Positions 1-7,894 of a DNA stretch of 26,969 bases are shown here, piece after piece. Every line of letters begins with the position of its first letter. Position 1 is the first letter of the stretch. The position numbers were made by a program, and so were the translations under genes. A model generated the notes under the pieces. That model searched no databases and was not told where the DNA came from. It saw nothing but the letters and a program-made list of their open reading frames with translations. The stretch is from CAZCFB01 sp964511535 (GTDB taxonomy: Bacteria > Myxococcota_A > Polyangia > GCA-2747355 > CAZCFB01), in the NCBI GenBank assembly GCA_964511535.1, contig CAZEFW010000133.1, positions 1 to 26,969 of the forward strand, given 5' to 3'.

Positions 1-2868
1 CGCCTCGTTGAAGCCGAGGTACCAGAACGTGTTGTCGCAGGTCTCGTTGACCACCCGGCGGAAGCTCTCGAACCCCTCGAATCCGCCCACCTGGCGCAGG
101 AACAGGTTGTGACAGTCATTGAGCGCCACCACCGACTTGCCCCGCTCGCGGATCTGCTTGACCAGGTCCTTCTCGGAGCTCGGCTTGGGCGACAGGCCGA
201 AGGTCTCGGCCAGGTAGCTCACCACCCGCGCCGGGCGGGTGATCTTGGTGGGCAAGCTGTGGCGCAGCACCGGCGTCTGCAGCTTCTCCTCCAGCTGGCG
301 CAGCAAGGTGGTCTTGCCCATGCCGGTGTGACCCACCAGGGCCACCGAGCCGTCGGCGTGGTCCTGCTCCCACGCATGGTACAGCTCCACCAGCTCCTCC
401 ATCTCGGTCACCGGCAGGCGCAGGTCGTCGGGGCCCAGCGGCCCGTCGGGGAACTCGCGCAGGATCGCCCCGGGCAGATCGCCCCGCTTGGTCACCACGC
501 GGCCGGTCTGCTGCGCGTGGCGCGCCACCTGGCGACGGAAGATGAACGACAGCAGCCGCTTGGTCGCCTCCCGGCTGCCGAGGTAGCGCTGGGCGAAGGT
601 CGTCAGGCGGTTGGCCATCAGCACCAGGAAGGCCGCCCCGATGACGAACACCCCGTACGGCCGGCGCTGAGAGCGCTTTACCAGCTGCGCCAGGGACCTG
701 CCGTCGCGACCCCGGGCGTACTGCAGGTATGCGCGGGAGATGTGCGGGCGCCACAGCTGCAGAAAGTAGAACACGAACGGCAGCGCGGCGAGCCAGGAGA
801 ACTTGGCCACGAGCCCGTAGATGGTGCCCTCGCCCACGGCCAGGGCGGTGAGCCTCAGCACCAGCACCACCACCAGGATGTAGCGCGTGGCCGCGCGCAC
901 GGAGCGCACCAGCAGCACCGACGCGGGCACGATGTACACCCCCGTCTCGGTGCCCGCCATGGCCGCCTCCTGGGCCAGGCGCACGGCCCGCGGCACGGGC
1001 GGACCCTCCAGGTTCTCCTCCTCCTCCAGAAGCTCCTCACCCTCGGCCGCGCGCAGGGCGTCCTCCATGCCAGTGTAGCGAGCCGCGCTCTCCACCAGCC
1101 GGAGCTGGACGCGGTAGACCGCGATCCAGAAGAAGAGGATGTAGACCGCCTGGATCTCGGTGACGGCGTCTTCGCCGCCGAGCACCTGGTAGGCCAGGTT
1201 GATGCTCAGCAGGTAAAGCAGGGCAGGGCCGCAGTGCCGGGCGAGGTCCAGCAGCTTGGTCAGGCGCAGGGCGCCGCTGCCGATGCCTGCCGAGCGGCTG
1301 GCGCTCTGGATCGCCGCGGTGAGCCAGCCGTCCCAGCGACGGGTGAGCAGGCGCAGCAGCAGCAGCAGGATCATGATCTGCATCAGGCGGCTGACCAGGT
1401 CGCCGATGGCGAAGAAGTCCCGCAGGAGCTGGCGCCAGTTGAGCAGCTGGTTCAGCCGCAGGTATGCCCAGTAGGCGCCGTCGAAGGTGAGCTGAAGCAC
1501 CTCACGGCTGAGCTGAGCCAGCGTCTCGCGGGTCAGCCCGGTCAGGGCGGCGCGCTTCTCCGGGCTCACCTTCGTCAGCATGTGGATGCGATGCTGGTTG
1601 AGCCAGGTGATCTCCTTGTGGATGAACGCCAGCCGCTCGGAGGCGAGCCGCGCGTCCTCGCGGGCCTGGGTGGCCTCGATGGTGACGAGCTCCGCGCGCA
1701 GGCGCTCGAGCTGCTTGACCTGGGGCTGGAAGATGGGGTCCAGGTCGCTGATCCTGGTGTCCAGCCGTCTGCCCGGCGTGGGCACCTGCACCCTCGCTGA
1801 CAGCCGGTCTGTGAGCTCCTTGACAGCAGCCGGGCGCAGCACCCGCAGCTTGGAGACCACGCGGTCGTGCAGCTTGCCGTAATCGGCGGCGGTACCGGGC
1901 CAGCCGGCCTGGAGGCTGTCGGCGCGGGCCGAGATCTCACCCCGGAAGGTCTCGAGCTTGGCCTTCTCCCGGGTCAGCGCCGCTCGCCGGGTGACCTGGG
2001 CCTGCCGGTGGCGCGCCAGCCGCGCGCGGATGTCCTCCAGGCGGGCCCGCTCGCTGGCCACCAGCCGCTCGGCCTCGGTCCGGGCGCGTTTTTGCGCCGC
2101 GAGGGCCTTTTGCCGCTCCGCCTCCGCCTCGCGCTGTTCGGCTTCGGCCTTGAGCTGCTCGGCCTCCGCTGCCTTTTTGGCCTGCTCCAGCCGGCGCTCC
2201 AGCGCGGCCTTCTGCTTCTGGCTCCTGACACGCTCGGGCTGGGTGCGCTTGAGGAAGCCGAGCCGCGCGCTGGCCAGCGACAGGCGCGCGTCGATCAGGT
2301 CGCGGTCCTGGCGGGTCTGGGCCACCAGGGCCTCTCCTTCGGTCACCGCTTTGACCAGGGCAGGATCAATCTTGTACCGGCGGCGCCGCTGCTGGCGCTT
2401 CTTCTGCGCCTCGAGCAGTGCGCTGGATCGGTTCAGGTCGGCCTCGAGGCGCACCAGGATGGCGTCCCACTTGTCCACCTGGGCCACCAGCGCGTCCCGG
2501 TCCGTGGCGAGCTTCTTCATGGCGCCGGACACCGCGGCCGGATCGTTCAGGGCCACGGAGAAGAGCCGGTCGAGGGGTTTGGGCGGGGCCGGGCGATCAT
2601 AGGCGGCCCGGTTCAGCGCGTCGGCCTGCTCCCGGAGCTTGGTGATGCGCGCGGCGGTGGGGTCGACCGGCGCTGGCGCCGGGGCCGCGGCATCCCCCGC
2701 TCCGGATCCGGTCCCGCTGTCTGGCGAGCTCGAGGGAGCTCGAGGCGTCCCCGCGTCAACTGGATCCGCGTGCGCACCGCCGGCCAGGAGCGCGGATCCC
2801 ACGCACAGCAGCGCCGCGACGGCGATGCGCCGGTAAGATCCTGCGAAGGACGGTGGATCCGTGGTCAA
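1..2868 (-). CDS. Membrane-anchored P-loop ATPase with periplasmic coiled coil (partial, C-terminus outside window)
   Basis: The frame is open for 956 codons from a TTG start and leaves the window without a stop. The N-terminus has a basic stretch then a hydrophobic segment ending AGGAHA, a likely signal peptide; the first in-frame ATG is over 100 residues in, which favours the TTG. Residues about 150-420 are charged and Ala/Glu/Arg-rich, strongly coiled coil (densest at 210-305). About six hydrophobic helices follow between residues 490 and 755. The C-terminal part is a cytosolic nucleotide-binding domain with Walker A GHTGMGKTT (846-854) and a Walker B-like SVVALND ending at D918, followed by CHNLF, resembling ExeA/AAA_22-type ATPases. 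The coiled coil followed by helices recalls MscK-type channels, but I see no MscS beta domain. It lies 33 bp downstream of the asparaginase gene, probably cotranscribed. Function unknown. Confidence 0.8.
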   Translation of the reverse strand, partial: MTTDPPSFAGSYRRIAVAALLCVGSALLAGGAHADPVDAGTPRAPSSSPDSGTGSGAGDAAAPAPAPVDPTAARITKLREQADALNRAAYDRPAPPKPLDRLFSVALNDPAAVSGAMKKLATDRDALVAQVDKWDAILVRLEADLNRSSALLEAQKKRQQRRRRYKIDPALVKAVTEGEALVAQTRQDRDLIDARLSLASARLGFLKRTQPERVRSQKQKAALERRLEQAKKAAEAEQLKAEAEQREAEAERQKALAAQKRARTEAERLVASERARLEDIRARLARHRQAQVTRRAALTREKAKLETFRGEISARADSLQAGWPGTAADYGKLHDRVVSKLRVLRPAAVKELTDRLSARVQVPTPGRRLDTRISDLDPIFQPQVKQLERLRAELVTIEATQAREDARLASERLAFIHKEITWLNQHRIHMLTKVSPEKRAALTGLTRETLAQLSREVLQLTFDGAYWAYLRLNQLLNWRQLLRDFFAIGDLVSRLMQIMILLLLLRLLTRRWDGWLTAAIQSASRSAGIGSGALRLTKLLDLARHCGPALLYLLSINLAYQVLGGEDAVTEIQAVYILFFWIAVYRVQLRLVESAARYTGMEDALRAAEGEELLEEEENLEGPPVPRAVRLAQEAAMAGTETGVYIVPASVLLVRSVRAATRYILVVVLVLRLTALAVGEGTIYGLVAKFSWLAALPFVFYFLQLWRPHISRAYLQYARGRDGRSLAQLVKRSQRRPYGVFVIGAAFLVLMANRLTTFAQRYLGSREATKRLLSFIFRRQVARHAQQTGRVVTKRGDLPGAILREFPDGPLGPDDLRLPVTEMEELVELYHAWEQDHADGSVALVGHTGMGKTTLLRQLEEKLQTPVLRHSLPTKITRPARVVSYLAETFGLSPKPSSEKDLVKQIRERGKSVVALNDCHNLFLRQVGGFEGFESFRRVVNETCDNTFWYLGFNEA

Positions 2869-2961
2869 GACCAGGCTCAGCCCCTGGAGGTGAAGTTGAT
2901 ATCAACCTCGGATCTTACAGAGCGGATCCCCCAGGGCAAATAAAGTGGATCCTCCGCGATC
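2705..2961. other. Dense cluster of GATC / GGATCC sites
   Basis: Nine GATC tetramers begin at 2705, 2763, 2795, 2837, 2856, 2911, 2925, 2948 and 2958. Six of them are the hexamer GGATCC. The cluster covers the end of the asparaginase gene, the 33-bp gap and the first codons of the ATPase gene. About one GATC per 256 bp would be expected. A 12-bp perfect palindrome, GTTGATATCAAC, sits inside it at 2895-2906 across the asparaginase stop codon. Confidence 0.7.
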
Positions 2962-3864
2962 CGCCACCGCGGCGTGAGGGGCAGCGGCATCGCCGCGCCA
3001 CCCATATGCCATCCTGTCGGTATTAAAGGCGATTCCAGCTTTTCCGTCATGGCCGAGCAGGATGCAGCCGGCCAGCCCATCCACCCTCGTTGCCAGGGCG
3101 TTCACCGCGCCCCCGGCGGCGCGTTTCGGGGTCTGGCCTGCGGCCAGCATGTCCAGCGCAGTGCGCGCCATGCCCACCCGCATCACGCCCTCACCCCAGC
3201 CCGTGCAGCAGCATCCGCCCACCGCGTTTTCCACCAGAAACCCGGCGCCCGGGATCGGGCTGTCGCCCACCCGCCCCGGCGGCTTGCCCGGGATCCCCCC
3301 GGTGGAGCAAGCAGTGGCCATGTCGCCGTGGTGGTCAAGGGCCACGGCGCCCACGGTGTCCCCCGGTCCCGCCCCTCGCTCGAAGGCCCCCCGCGCGCTG
3401 GTTGGCCGCTCCTGCAGCCACTGCTCGTGCCGTCGGCGCTCCCGCCCGGTGACGAACCGCTCCGGGGCGCACATCTGCAGGCCGAGGGACTCGGCGTGGG
3501 CCTCGGCGCCCGGACCCACCAGGAGCACATGCTCGGCGCCGAGCAGCTCCCGGCACAACCGAAGCGGGCGCCGAACCCGGGAGATCGCGGCCACGGCGCC
3601 AACCGACAGGTCGCTGCCGTCCATCAGCGCGGCGTCGAGCTGCACTTGCCCCTGGGCGTTGAGGAACGCGCCGATCCCGGCGTCGAAGGCGGGGTCATCC
3701 TCCATCTCCTCCACCGCCGCGATGGCCGCCTGCATGGCGCTGCCGCCCTGGTCCAGCACCGCCCACCCCGCGTCCAGAGCCGCGGCGACCCCGCGCCGGT
3801 GAGGCTCGACCTCTGCATCGGGGATGCTCCAGGCGCCGCCATGAATGACCAGGGCTCGGGACAT
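2902..3864 (-). CDS. Isoaspartyl peptidase / L-asparaginase (Ntn-hydrolase family)
   Basis: This 320-residue protein matches the plant-type asparaginase/isoaspartyl dipeptidase family in full length. Such enzymes are made as a precursor that cleaves itself before a threonine, which becomes the N-terminal nucleophile of the beta subunit. Here that residue is T170 in GDTVGAVALD. Other family motifs are DAGIGAFLN and DAALMDG (about 61-83) in the alpha part, and STGGIPGKPPGRVGDSPIPG (about 187-206) followed by a Cys/Gly-rich CCCTGWGEG segment in the beta part. There is no signal peptide, so it should be cytosolic and act on beta-aspartyl peptides or asparagine. The ATG has a modest AGGT ribosome site about 10 nt upstream. 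It is the first gene of a probable two-gene unit with the downstream ATPase. Whether peptidase or asparaginase activity dominates cannot be told from sequence. Confidence 0.93.
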   Translation of the reverse strand: MSRALVIHGGAWSIPDAEVEPHRRGVAAALDAGWAVLDQGGSAMQAAIAAVEEMEDDPAFDAGIGAFLNAQGQVQLDAALMDGSDLSVGAVAAISRVRRPLRLCRELLGAEHVLLVGPGAEAHAESLGLQMCAPERFVTGRERRRHEQWLQERPTSARGAFERGAGPGDTVGAVALDHHGDMATACSTGGIPGKPPGRVGDSPIPGAGFLVENAVGGCCCTGWGEGVMRVGMARTALDMLAAGQTPKRAAGGAVNALATRVDGLAGCILLGHDGKAGIAFNTDRMAYGWRGDAAAPHAAVADRGGSTLFALGDPLCKIRG

Positions 3865-4008
3865 GGTGAATTCTTACCTGATCCTGACACACATGTCCTG
3901 GATTGGGATCTGGCGCTGATCCGAGAATGCCAGACAAACGGCAAGATTACAGGATTTTGGATGGTCTTTGGCGGTTTGGAACGTTGGTTGCAAAAACCAT
4001 CAGCACCC

Positions 4009-4944
4009 ATGACGAGACTGGCGCTCCTGATCTGCTTGCTCTGGCTGGGGCCCGGGCTGTCGCTGCTGGGCTGCGGCAGCCTGACCCAGCGGACCACCTA
4101 TACGCGCACCGTGCGCCAGGCGGCGGTGGCCCCGGCGCCGGGCGGACCCCACGCCACGGGGCGACAGCTCGAAAAGCGCCAGATCGCCGTGGAGGGCGGG
4201 TTCAGCGACACGGTGACCAGCCCCGGCCACCGTCCCCGGGAGCGCGGTCAGGCGCCCGGACAGGTGCTGCTCAACAAGGGCGTGCGGCTGCGAGGCGCCA
4301 TGGGGGTCACCGACTGGCTGGAGGTGGGCGTGGAGATGGAGGTGCTGCTGCCCGGAGAGGGGTCTGCGCTGACCGGCGACCTGAGCGTGACCACCGAGGG
4401 CAACAGCGCCCTGGTCATGGGCGGGCCGCAGGTGCGCGTGGAGGCGCCCTGGCGCCCCATCACCGTGGGCGCGTCGGCGGAGTTCATCTTCTCCTCGTTG
4501 CCCTACCGCTGGCAGATCTACGAGGACGCGGTGCGCGAGGACTTCACCGAGGATGGGGTGCCCGTGACCCACTCCAGCAGCTACTGGACAAAGACGGGCA
4601 GCCTCTTTTATTTCTACTTCCGCTTCGGGGTGCACGCGGCTGTTCATCTGCTGCCGGGGCTCGGCGCACAGCTCGGCTTCATGCTGCACAACCACCCCGT
4701 GTTCTTCGGGGAGGAGACCGTCACCGAGGTTTGCGACAACCTCAACGGCTGCAGCGGTCGCGTGCCCGAAGATCTGGACCACACCCGCCTGACCATGATG
4801 GGCACCGCGTTCCTGTCGATCACCGCCGACATCTACGGTCCGCTGGTGCTGGTGGCCCAGGGATTTTGCCACGCCGCGGGAGACTCGCAGCTGCTGGATC
4901 ACGGGCGATTCGGCGGAGACCTGGCGCTACGCCTGGTTTTCTAA
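4009..4944 (+). CDS. Putative outer-membrane lipoprotein, beta-barrel-like
   Basis: The 311-residue product begins with a hydrophobic signal ending in lipobox LLGC (cysteine 22), so it should be lipidated. The mature part has alternating hydrophobic/polar stretches with many Gly and aromatic residues and ends in LRLVF, typical of an outer-membrane strand with C-terminal Phe. Two cysteines in VCDNLNGC (about residues 244-251) could form a disulfide. No named family is recognised. The start is uncertain: an in-frame ATG at 3961 has a better ribosome site (AGGA, 6 nt spacing) but would lengthen the signal n-region by 16 residues; ATG 4009 gives the more usual lipoprotein signal. It stands alone, divergent from the asparaginase gene. 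Confidence 0.72.
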   Translation: MTRLALLICLLWLGPGLSLLGCGSLTQRTTYTRTVRQAAVAPAPGGPHATGRQLEKRQIAVEGGFSDTVTSPGHRPRERGQAPGQVLLNKGVRLRGAMGVTDWLEVGVEMEVLLPGEGSALTGDLSVTTEGNSALVMGGPQVRVEAPWRPITVGASAEFIFSSLPYRWQIYEDAVREDFTEDGVPVTHSSSYWTKTGSLFYFYFRFGVHAAVHLLPGLGAQLGFMLHNHPVFFGEETVTEVCDNLNGCSGRVPEDLDHTRLTMMGTAFLSITADIYGPLVLVAQGFCHAAGDSQLLDHGRFGGDLALRLVF

Positions 4945-5002
4945 CTCCATGTAAGATAAAGGTATTTCGAAAACATAAGCATTATTTTTTTCGTGTCAAC
5001 TC

Positions 5003-5030
5003 CTTGACCCTCCTTGCTTCGATCCCAACT
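5003..5030 (+). promoter_or_regulatory. Heat-shock (sigma-32-like) promoter of the hsp20 gene
   Basis: CTTGACC at 5003-5009 and TCCCAACT at 5023-5030 are 13 bp apart. They resemble the sigma-32 pattern CTTGAAA then CCCCATnT at the expected spacing. The site lies in the AT-richer gap before a small heat-shock protein gene, leaving a leader of about 70 nt ending in a strong AAGGAGG ribosome site (5092-5098). No CIRCE element was found. Confidence 0.5.
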
Positions 5031-5104
5031 TTTGGGGCGTTCGAGGGGGGAACCAAAACTCAACAAAGGCCGTGGAGGCCGTTTTCAGAGCAAGGAGGAC
5101 GACC

Positions 5105-5521
5105 ATGTTCATGATCCGCAGACCTTACGGTTACCCGAGCTTCTACCGTGACCTCGACCGCGCGGTCAGCACCACCAGCGAGGAGACCCCCAGCTGGACG
5201 CCTTCGGTGGACATCCGCGAGGAGGAGGACCACTACCTGCTGATGGCCGACCTGCCCGGTGTGGACAGGGAGAACATCGAGGTGAAGGTGGAGGACGACA
5301 CCCTGCTGTTGAGCGGCAATCGCGAGGCGCTCGGTGAGGAGTCCGGCGAGGGGTACGCCTACAGCGAGCGCCGCTTCGGCAGCTTTGCCCGCCGCTTCAA
5401 CCTGGGCAAGGGCGTCAACGCCGCCGGCATCGAGGCCAGCTACAAGGACGGCGTGCTGACCGTGACCATCCCCAAGAAGGAAGAGGTCAAGCCGCGCCAG
5501 ATTCCGGTGTCGACCAACTAG
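5105..5521 (+). CDS. Small heat-shock protein, Hsp20/alpha-crystallin family
   Basis: The 138-residue protein is an ATP-independent holdase chaperone. The alpha-crystallin domain runs from about residue 33 (WTPSVDIRE) to the conserved GVLTVTIPKKEE near 118-129. Other landmarks are LPGVDRENIEVKVED and the RRFGSFARRFNL segment. The start is set by AAGGAGG six nt upstream of ATG 5105; an upstream in-frame ATG at 5072 has no such site and would add residues unlike the family. Length fits bacterial class A Hsp20. The C-terminus ends RQIPVSTN, where I-P-V is the expected I-X-V oligomerisation motif. The gene appears monocistronic behind a heat-shock-like promoter. Confidence 0.96.
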   Translation: MFMIRRPYGYPSFYRDLDRAVSTTSEETPSWTPSVDIREEEDHYLLMADLPGVDRENIEVKVEDDTLLLSGNREALGEESGEGYAYSERRFGSFARRFNLGKGVNAAGIEASYKDGVLTVTIPKKEEVKPRQIPVSTN

Positions 5522-5523
5522 GT

Positions 5524-5564
5524 AATGCCAGACTGCCAGAGCGCCGGAATGCCAGACTGCCAGA
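5524..5564 (+). repeat. Short direct repeat, two 17-bp copies
   Basis: AATGCCAGACTGCCAGA occurs at 5524-5540 and again at 5548-5564, a 24-bp period, immediately after the hsp20 stop codon. Each copy also carries TGCCAGA internally. The first ten bases (AATGCCAGAC) recur in another gap at 3926-3935. Probably a dispersed intergenic repeat of this genome; role unknown. Confidence 0.65.
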
Positions 5565-5615
5565 ATGAAACCTGAGCGAGGCTGGTGTTCCGGCGCACTG
5601 CTGCCGGGTAAAATC

Positions 5616-5644
5616 TTGCCCAGCATTCCGCACCCTCTTAGAAT
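5616..5644 (+). promoter_or_regulatory. Sigma-70-type promoter of the pseudokinase gene
   Basis: TTGCCC (5616-5621) and TAGAAT (5639-5644) are separated by exactly 17 bp. The -10 box matches the consensus at five of six positions. The predicted transcript start is about 25 nt before the start codon. Confidence 0.55.
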
Positions 5645-5673
5645 TTCCGCTGACTTGTGGCGTAACACGGGAT

Positions 5674-7029
5674 GTGATGGCGGCGGAAAAAGTTCAGCTT
5701 CAAGTTCCGGGGTATCGGCTCGGCCAGCGTATCGGCGCTGGCGAGGTCGGGGTGACCTATGCGGCCGAAGAGGTGCCGGGCAACCACCCCGTGGTGATCA
5801 GGGTGATCCACCAGGACCTGGTTGCGCTGGACGAGGTGCGTGAGGCGTTCCTCGCGGACGTGACCCGCGCCATCTCCCTGGACCACCCGGGAATCGTCCC
5901 GACGTTGGCTGCAGGTCAGGCCGACTCGGGGGAGCTGTACATGATCTCAGCGCCGGCGCCGGGCAAGCCGCTGGCCGAGATGCTGGAAGGCCAGCAGGCC
6001 ATGGCGGAGGATGTCGGCCTGGCGCTGCTCATCGACCTGGCCAATACCCTGTCCACCGTCCACGACCAGGGCCTGGTCCACGGCGATCTGCACCCCGGGA
6101 ACATCTTCGTCAGCGATGGCGAGACGGGACAGCAGCTGTCCATCGCCGGCTTTGGCCTGTTCCGGCTGCAGGGCAGGGAGGCGGCCGAGGACATGCGCCC
6201 GCCGCATTACCTCTCTCCAGAACAGATCAAGGGCGAGACCCCCACTGCCCGCAGCGACATCTACGCCTTCGGCATCATCGCTTATGAGCTGCTCACGGGG
6301 AGCCTCCCGTTCGACGCGTCCGGCGCGCGAGAGGTGATGCTGATGCACCTGAACGAGGACCCGCCCCCGCCGGGGGACCTGGCGAACATCACGCCGGAGA
6401 TCGAGCTGTTCCTGTTTCAGGCCCTGTCCAAAGATCCCGGGCTACGCTTTCAGGACATGGAGACGGTCCTGCGTGCGCTGGGCTGCGCCGAGCCGGCGCC
6501 CGCGGCACCCGATGATTCGACCGTTCCCGTGGTTCTGGCCGCCGAGCCGGTTGAGGACGACCTGCTCGTCCTGCGGGGCGAGCCCGCGTCCGGGATCTCG
6601 GATCTGCCGCCCCCCACCCCGCCGGCCAGGCCGCCGAAGCCGCCGCGGGAACCGGAGATCGTCCAGGCCTCGGGGCAGATCCAGCCAGGCGAGCCCGCAG
6701 CGGCCAGCACACCCGACCCGGCCGCCGAGGACCCGTCGTCGGTCATCGTGGATGGCGGTAATCGCCCGGCCATGGCCCCGGAGCCGGAGCAGGGGCTCGA
6801 GTTCGACCTGAACACCGGCACGGCGCAGCAGGTGGTCTACCAGGTGAACCGGGACGTGGACCCCGAGGCCACCGGCCTGCTGCCCCGGCCCGGCCCCAAC
6901 TCGCTGCAAGTGGTGGATGAGCAGGACGAGGATCGCATCCAGCTGCTGCCCGTGGCGCTCGGCGTGCTGACCGCTCTGGCTGTTGGGGTGGCCGTGTACC
7001 GGGCGCTGTCCGGGGCGTGGCCGTTCTGA
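5674..7029 (+). CDS. Membrane-anchored Ser/Thr kinase-fold protein, probable pseudokinase
   Basis: Residues about 14-268 form a Hanks-type kinase fold: Gly loop IGAGEVGVTY (20-29), catalytic-loop HGDLHPGN (136-143), activation-segment end YLSPEQ, and DIYAFGIIAYELLTG of subdomain IX. Two ATP-handling residues are missing. The VAIK lysine is arginine (VVIR, R43) and the DFG aspartate is glycine (GFG, 159-161). The helix-C glutamate is probably D62. D138 and N143 remain. A Pro/Ala/Glu-rich linker (about 270-420) leads to a single membrane helix (about 424-443) near the C-terminus, so the kinase domain should face the cytosol. Starts are GTG 5674 or the adjacent ATG 5677. It has its own promoter; bamD follows after 52 bp. 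It may be a signalling scaffold; weak catalysis cannot be excluded. Confidence 0.88.
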   Translation: MMAAEKVQLQVPGYRLGQRIGAGEVGVTYAAEEVPGNHPVVIRVIHQDLVALDEVREAFLADVTRAISLDHPGIVPTLAAGQADSGELYMISAPAPGKPLAEMLEGQQAMAEDVGLALLIDLANTLSTVHDQGLVHGDLHPGNIFVSDGETGQQLSIAGFGLFRLQGREAAEDMRPPHYLSPEQIKGETPTARSDIYAFGIIAYELLTGSLPFDASGAREVMLMHLNEDPPPPGDLANITPEIELFLFQALSKDPGLRFQDMETVLRALGCAEPAPAAPDDSTVPVVLAAEPVEDDLLVLRGEPASGISDLPPPTPPARPPKPPREPEIVQASGQIQPGEPAAASTPDPAAEDPSSVIVDGGNRPAMAPEPEQGLEFDLNTGTAQQVVYQVNRDVDPEATGLLPRPGPNSLQVVDEQDEDRIQLLPVALGVLTALAVGVAVYRALSGAWPF

Positions 7030-7042
7030 GTTCAGGTCGTGC

Positions 7043-7071
7043 TTGAGAGATGGCCCGATAACGATTAGGCT
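7043..7071 (+). promoter_or_regulatory. Promoter of bamD with ultra-short or absent leader
   Basis: TTGAGA (7043-7048), a 17-bp spacer and TAGGCT (7066-7071) end only 10 nt before the bamD ATG. Transcription would start about 3-4 nt before the start codon, leaving no room for a ribosome-binding site. Confidence 0.45.
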
Positions 7072-7081
7072 CTGGCGGCTC

Positions 7082-7894
7082 ATGAAGGGCGCGATCCACA
7101 TAGCAGCGGTCCTCGGGTTCGTCCTGGCGTGCGGCGGCTGCGCCGGCTCCTGGGCCAACTTCTCTTTCGCCAGCTCGGTCACCTACCTCAAGACCGCCGA
7201 GGGGAACTACAAGAAGGGGATGGAGGAGCTGGAGGACGAGAACTACATCGAGGCGGTCAAGTACTTCGCCTACGTCAAGAACAAGTTCCCCTTCTCGAGC
7301 TACTCCACCCTGGCAGAGCTCCGCCTGGCGGACGCGTACTTCGAGGATGGCAAGTTCCTCGAGGCCATCGACGCCTACCGCCAGTTCCAGAAATTTCACC
7401 CGACCCACCCGGACGTGTCCAGCGGCTACGTGGCGTACCGGGTCTGCTACGCCTTCTTCCGCCAGATCCCGGACGACTGGTTCCTGGTGCCGCCCGGCCA
7501 CGAGAAGGATCAGAGCGCCACCAAGGACGCCCTGCGCGAGCTCAAGGGGTTCATCAACACCTACGAAAAGAGCAAGCACCTCGAGGACGCGCGCAAGCTG
7601 TACAGCAAGGCGATCCGCCACATCGTGGACCACGAGCTGTACGTCGCGCGCTTCTACCTCGGTCGTGACAAGCCCAGGGCGACCATCCTGCGGCTGGAAG
7701 GTGTGCTCAAGCGGTACCCCGACGCCGGCGTCGATCCCGAGGTGATGCACCTGCTCGGCAAGACATACCTGAAGCTGGAGGAGCGGGACAAGGCACGCTC
7801 CACCTTCGCCAAGCTGGTGGAGAAGTACCCGAAAGATCCGTACAGCAGGAAGGCCAGGCTCTACCTGGAGTTCCTGGACAAGCCTGCCAAGTGA
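7082..7894 (+). CDS. bamD: Outer membrane assembly lipoprotein BamD
   Basis: The 270-residue protein has a signal peptide with a cysteine cluster, ACGGC; lipidation at C20 or C17. The mature part consists of TPR helices typical of BamD: TAEGNYKKGMEELEDENY, AVKYFAYVKNKFPFSSYS, LADAYFEDGKFLEAIDAYRQ and FQKFHPTHPD in the first half, and a C-terminal unit with LEGVLKRYPDAG and KLVEKYPKDPYS. BamD is the essential lipoprotein partner of BamA in outer-membrane barrel insertion. Length fits the family. ATG 7082 is the only start that leaves the signal peptide intact. The stop overlaps the truD start by 4 nt, so the two are translationally coupled. Confidence 0.93.
   Translation: MKGAIHIAAVLGFVLACGGCAGSWANFSFASSVTYLKTAEGNYKKGMEELEDENYIEAVKYFAYVKNKFPFSSYSTLAELRLADAYFEDGKFLEAIDAYRQFQKFHPTHPDVSSGYVAYRVCYAFFRQIPDDWFLVPPGHEKDQSATKDALRELKGFINTYEKSKHLEDARKLYSKAIRHIVDHELYVARFYLGRDKPRATILRLEGVLKRYPDAGVDPEVMHLLGKTYLKLEERDKARSTFAKLVEKYPKDPYSRKARLYLEFLDKPAK

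Noticed and set aside
109..1800. Long open plus-strand frame
   Set aside because: It lies antisense to the membrane ATPase gene. Its translation is a low-complexity Gln/His/Arg/Leu mixture without motifs, as expected from GC-rich codon bias.
2974..4008. Open plus-strand frame continuous with the lipoprotein gene
   Set aside because: It runs antisense to the well-supported asparaginase gene; the real gene starts at the signal peptide (4009, or possibly 3961).
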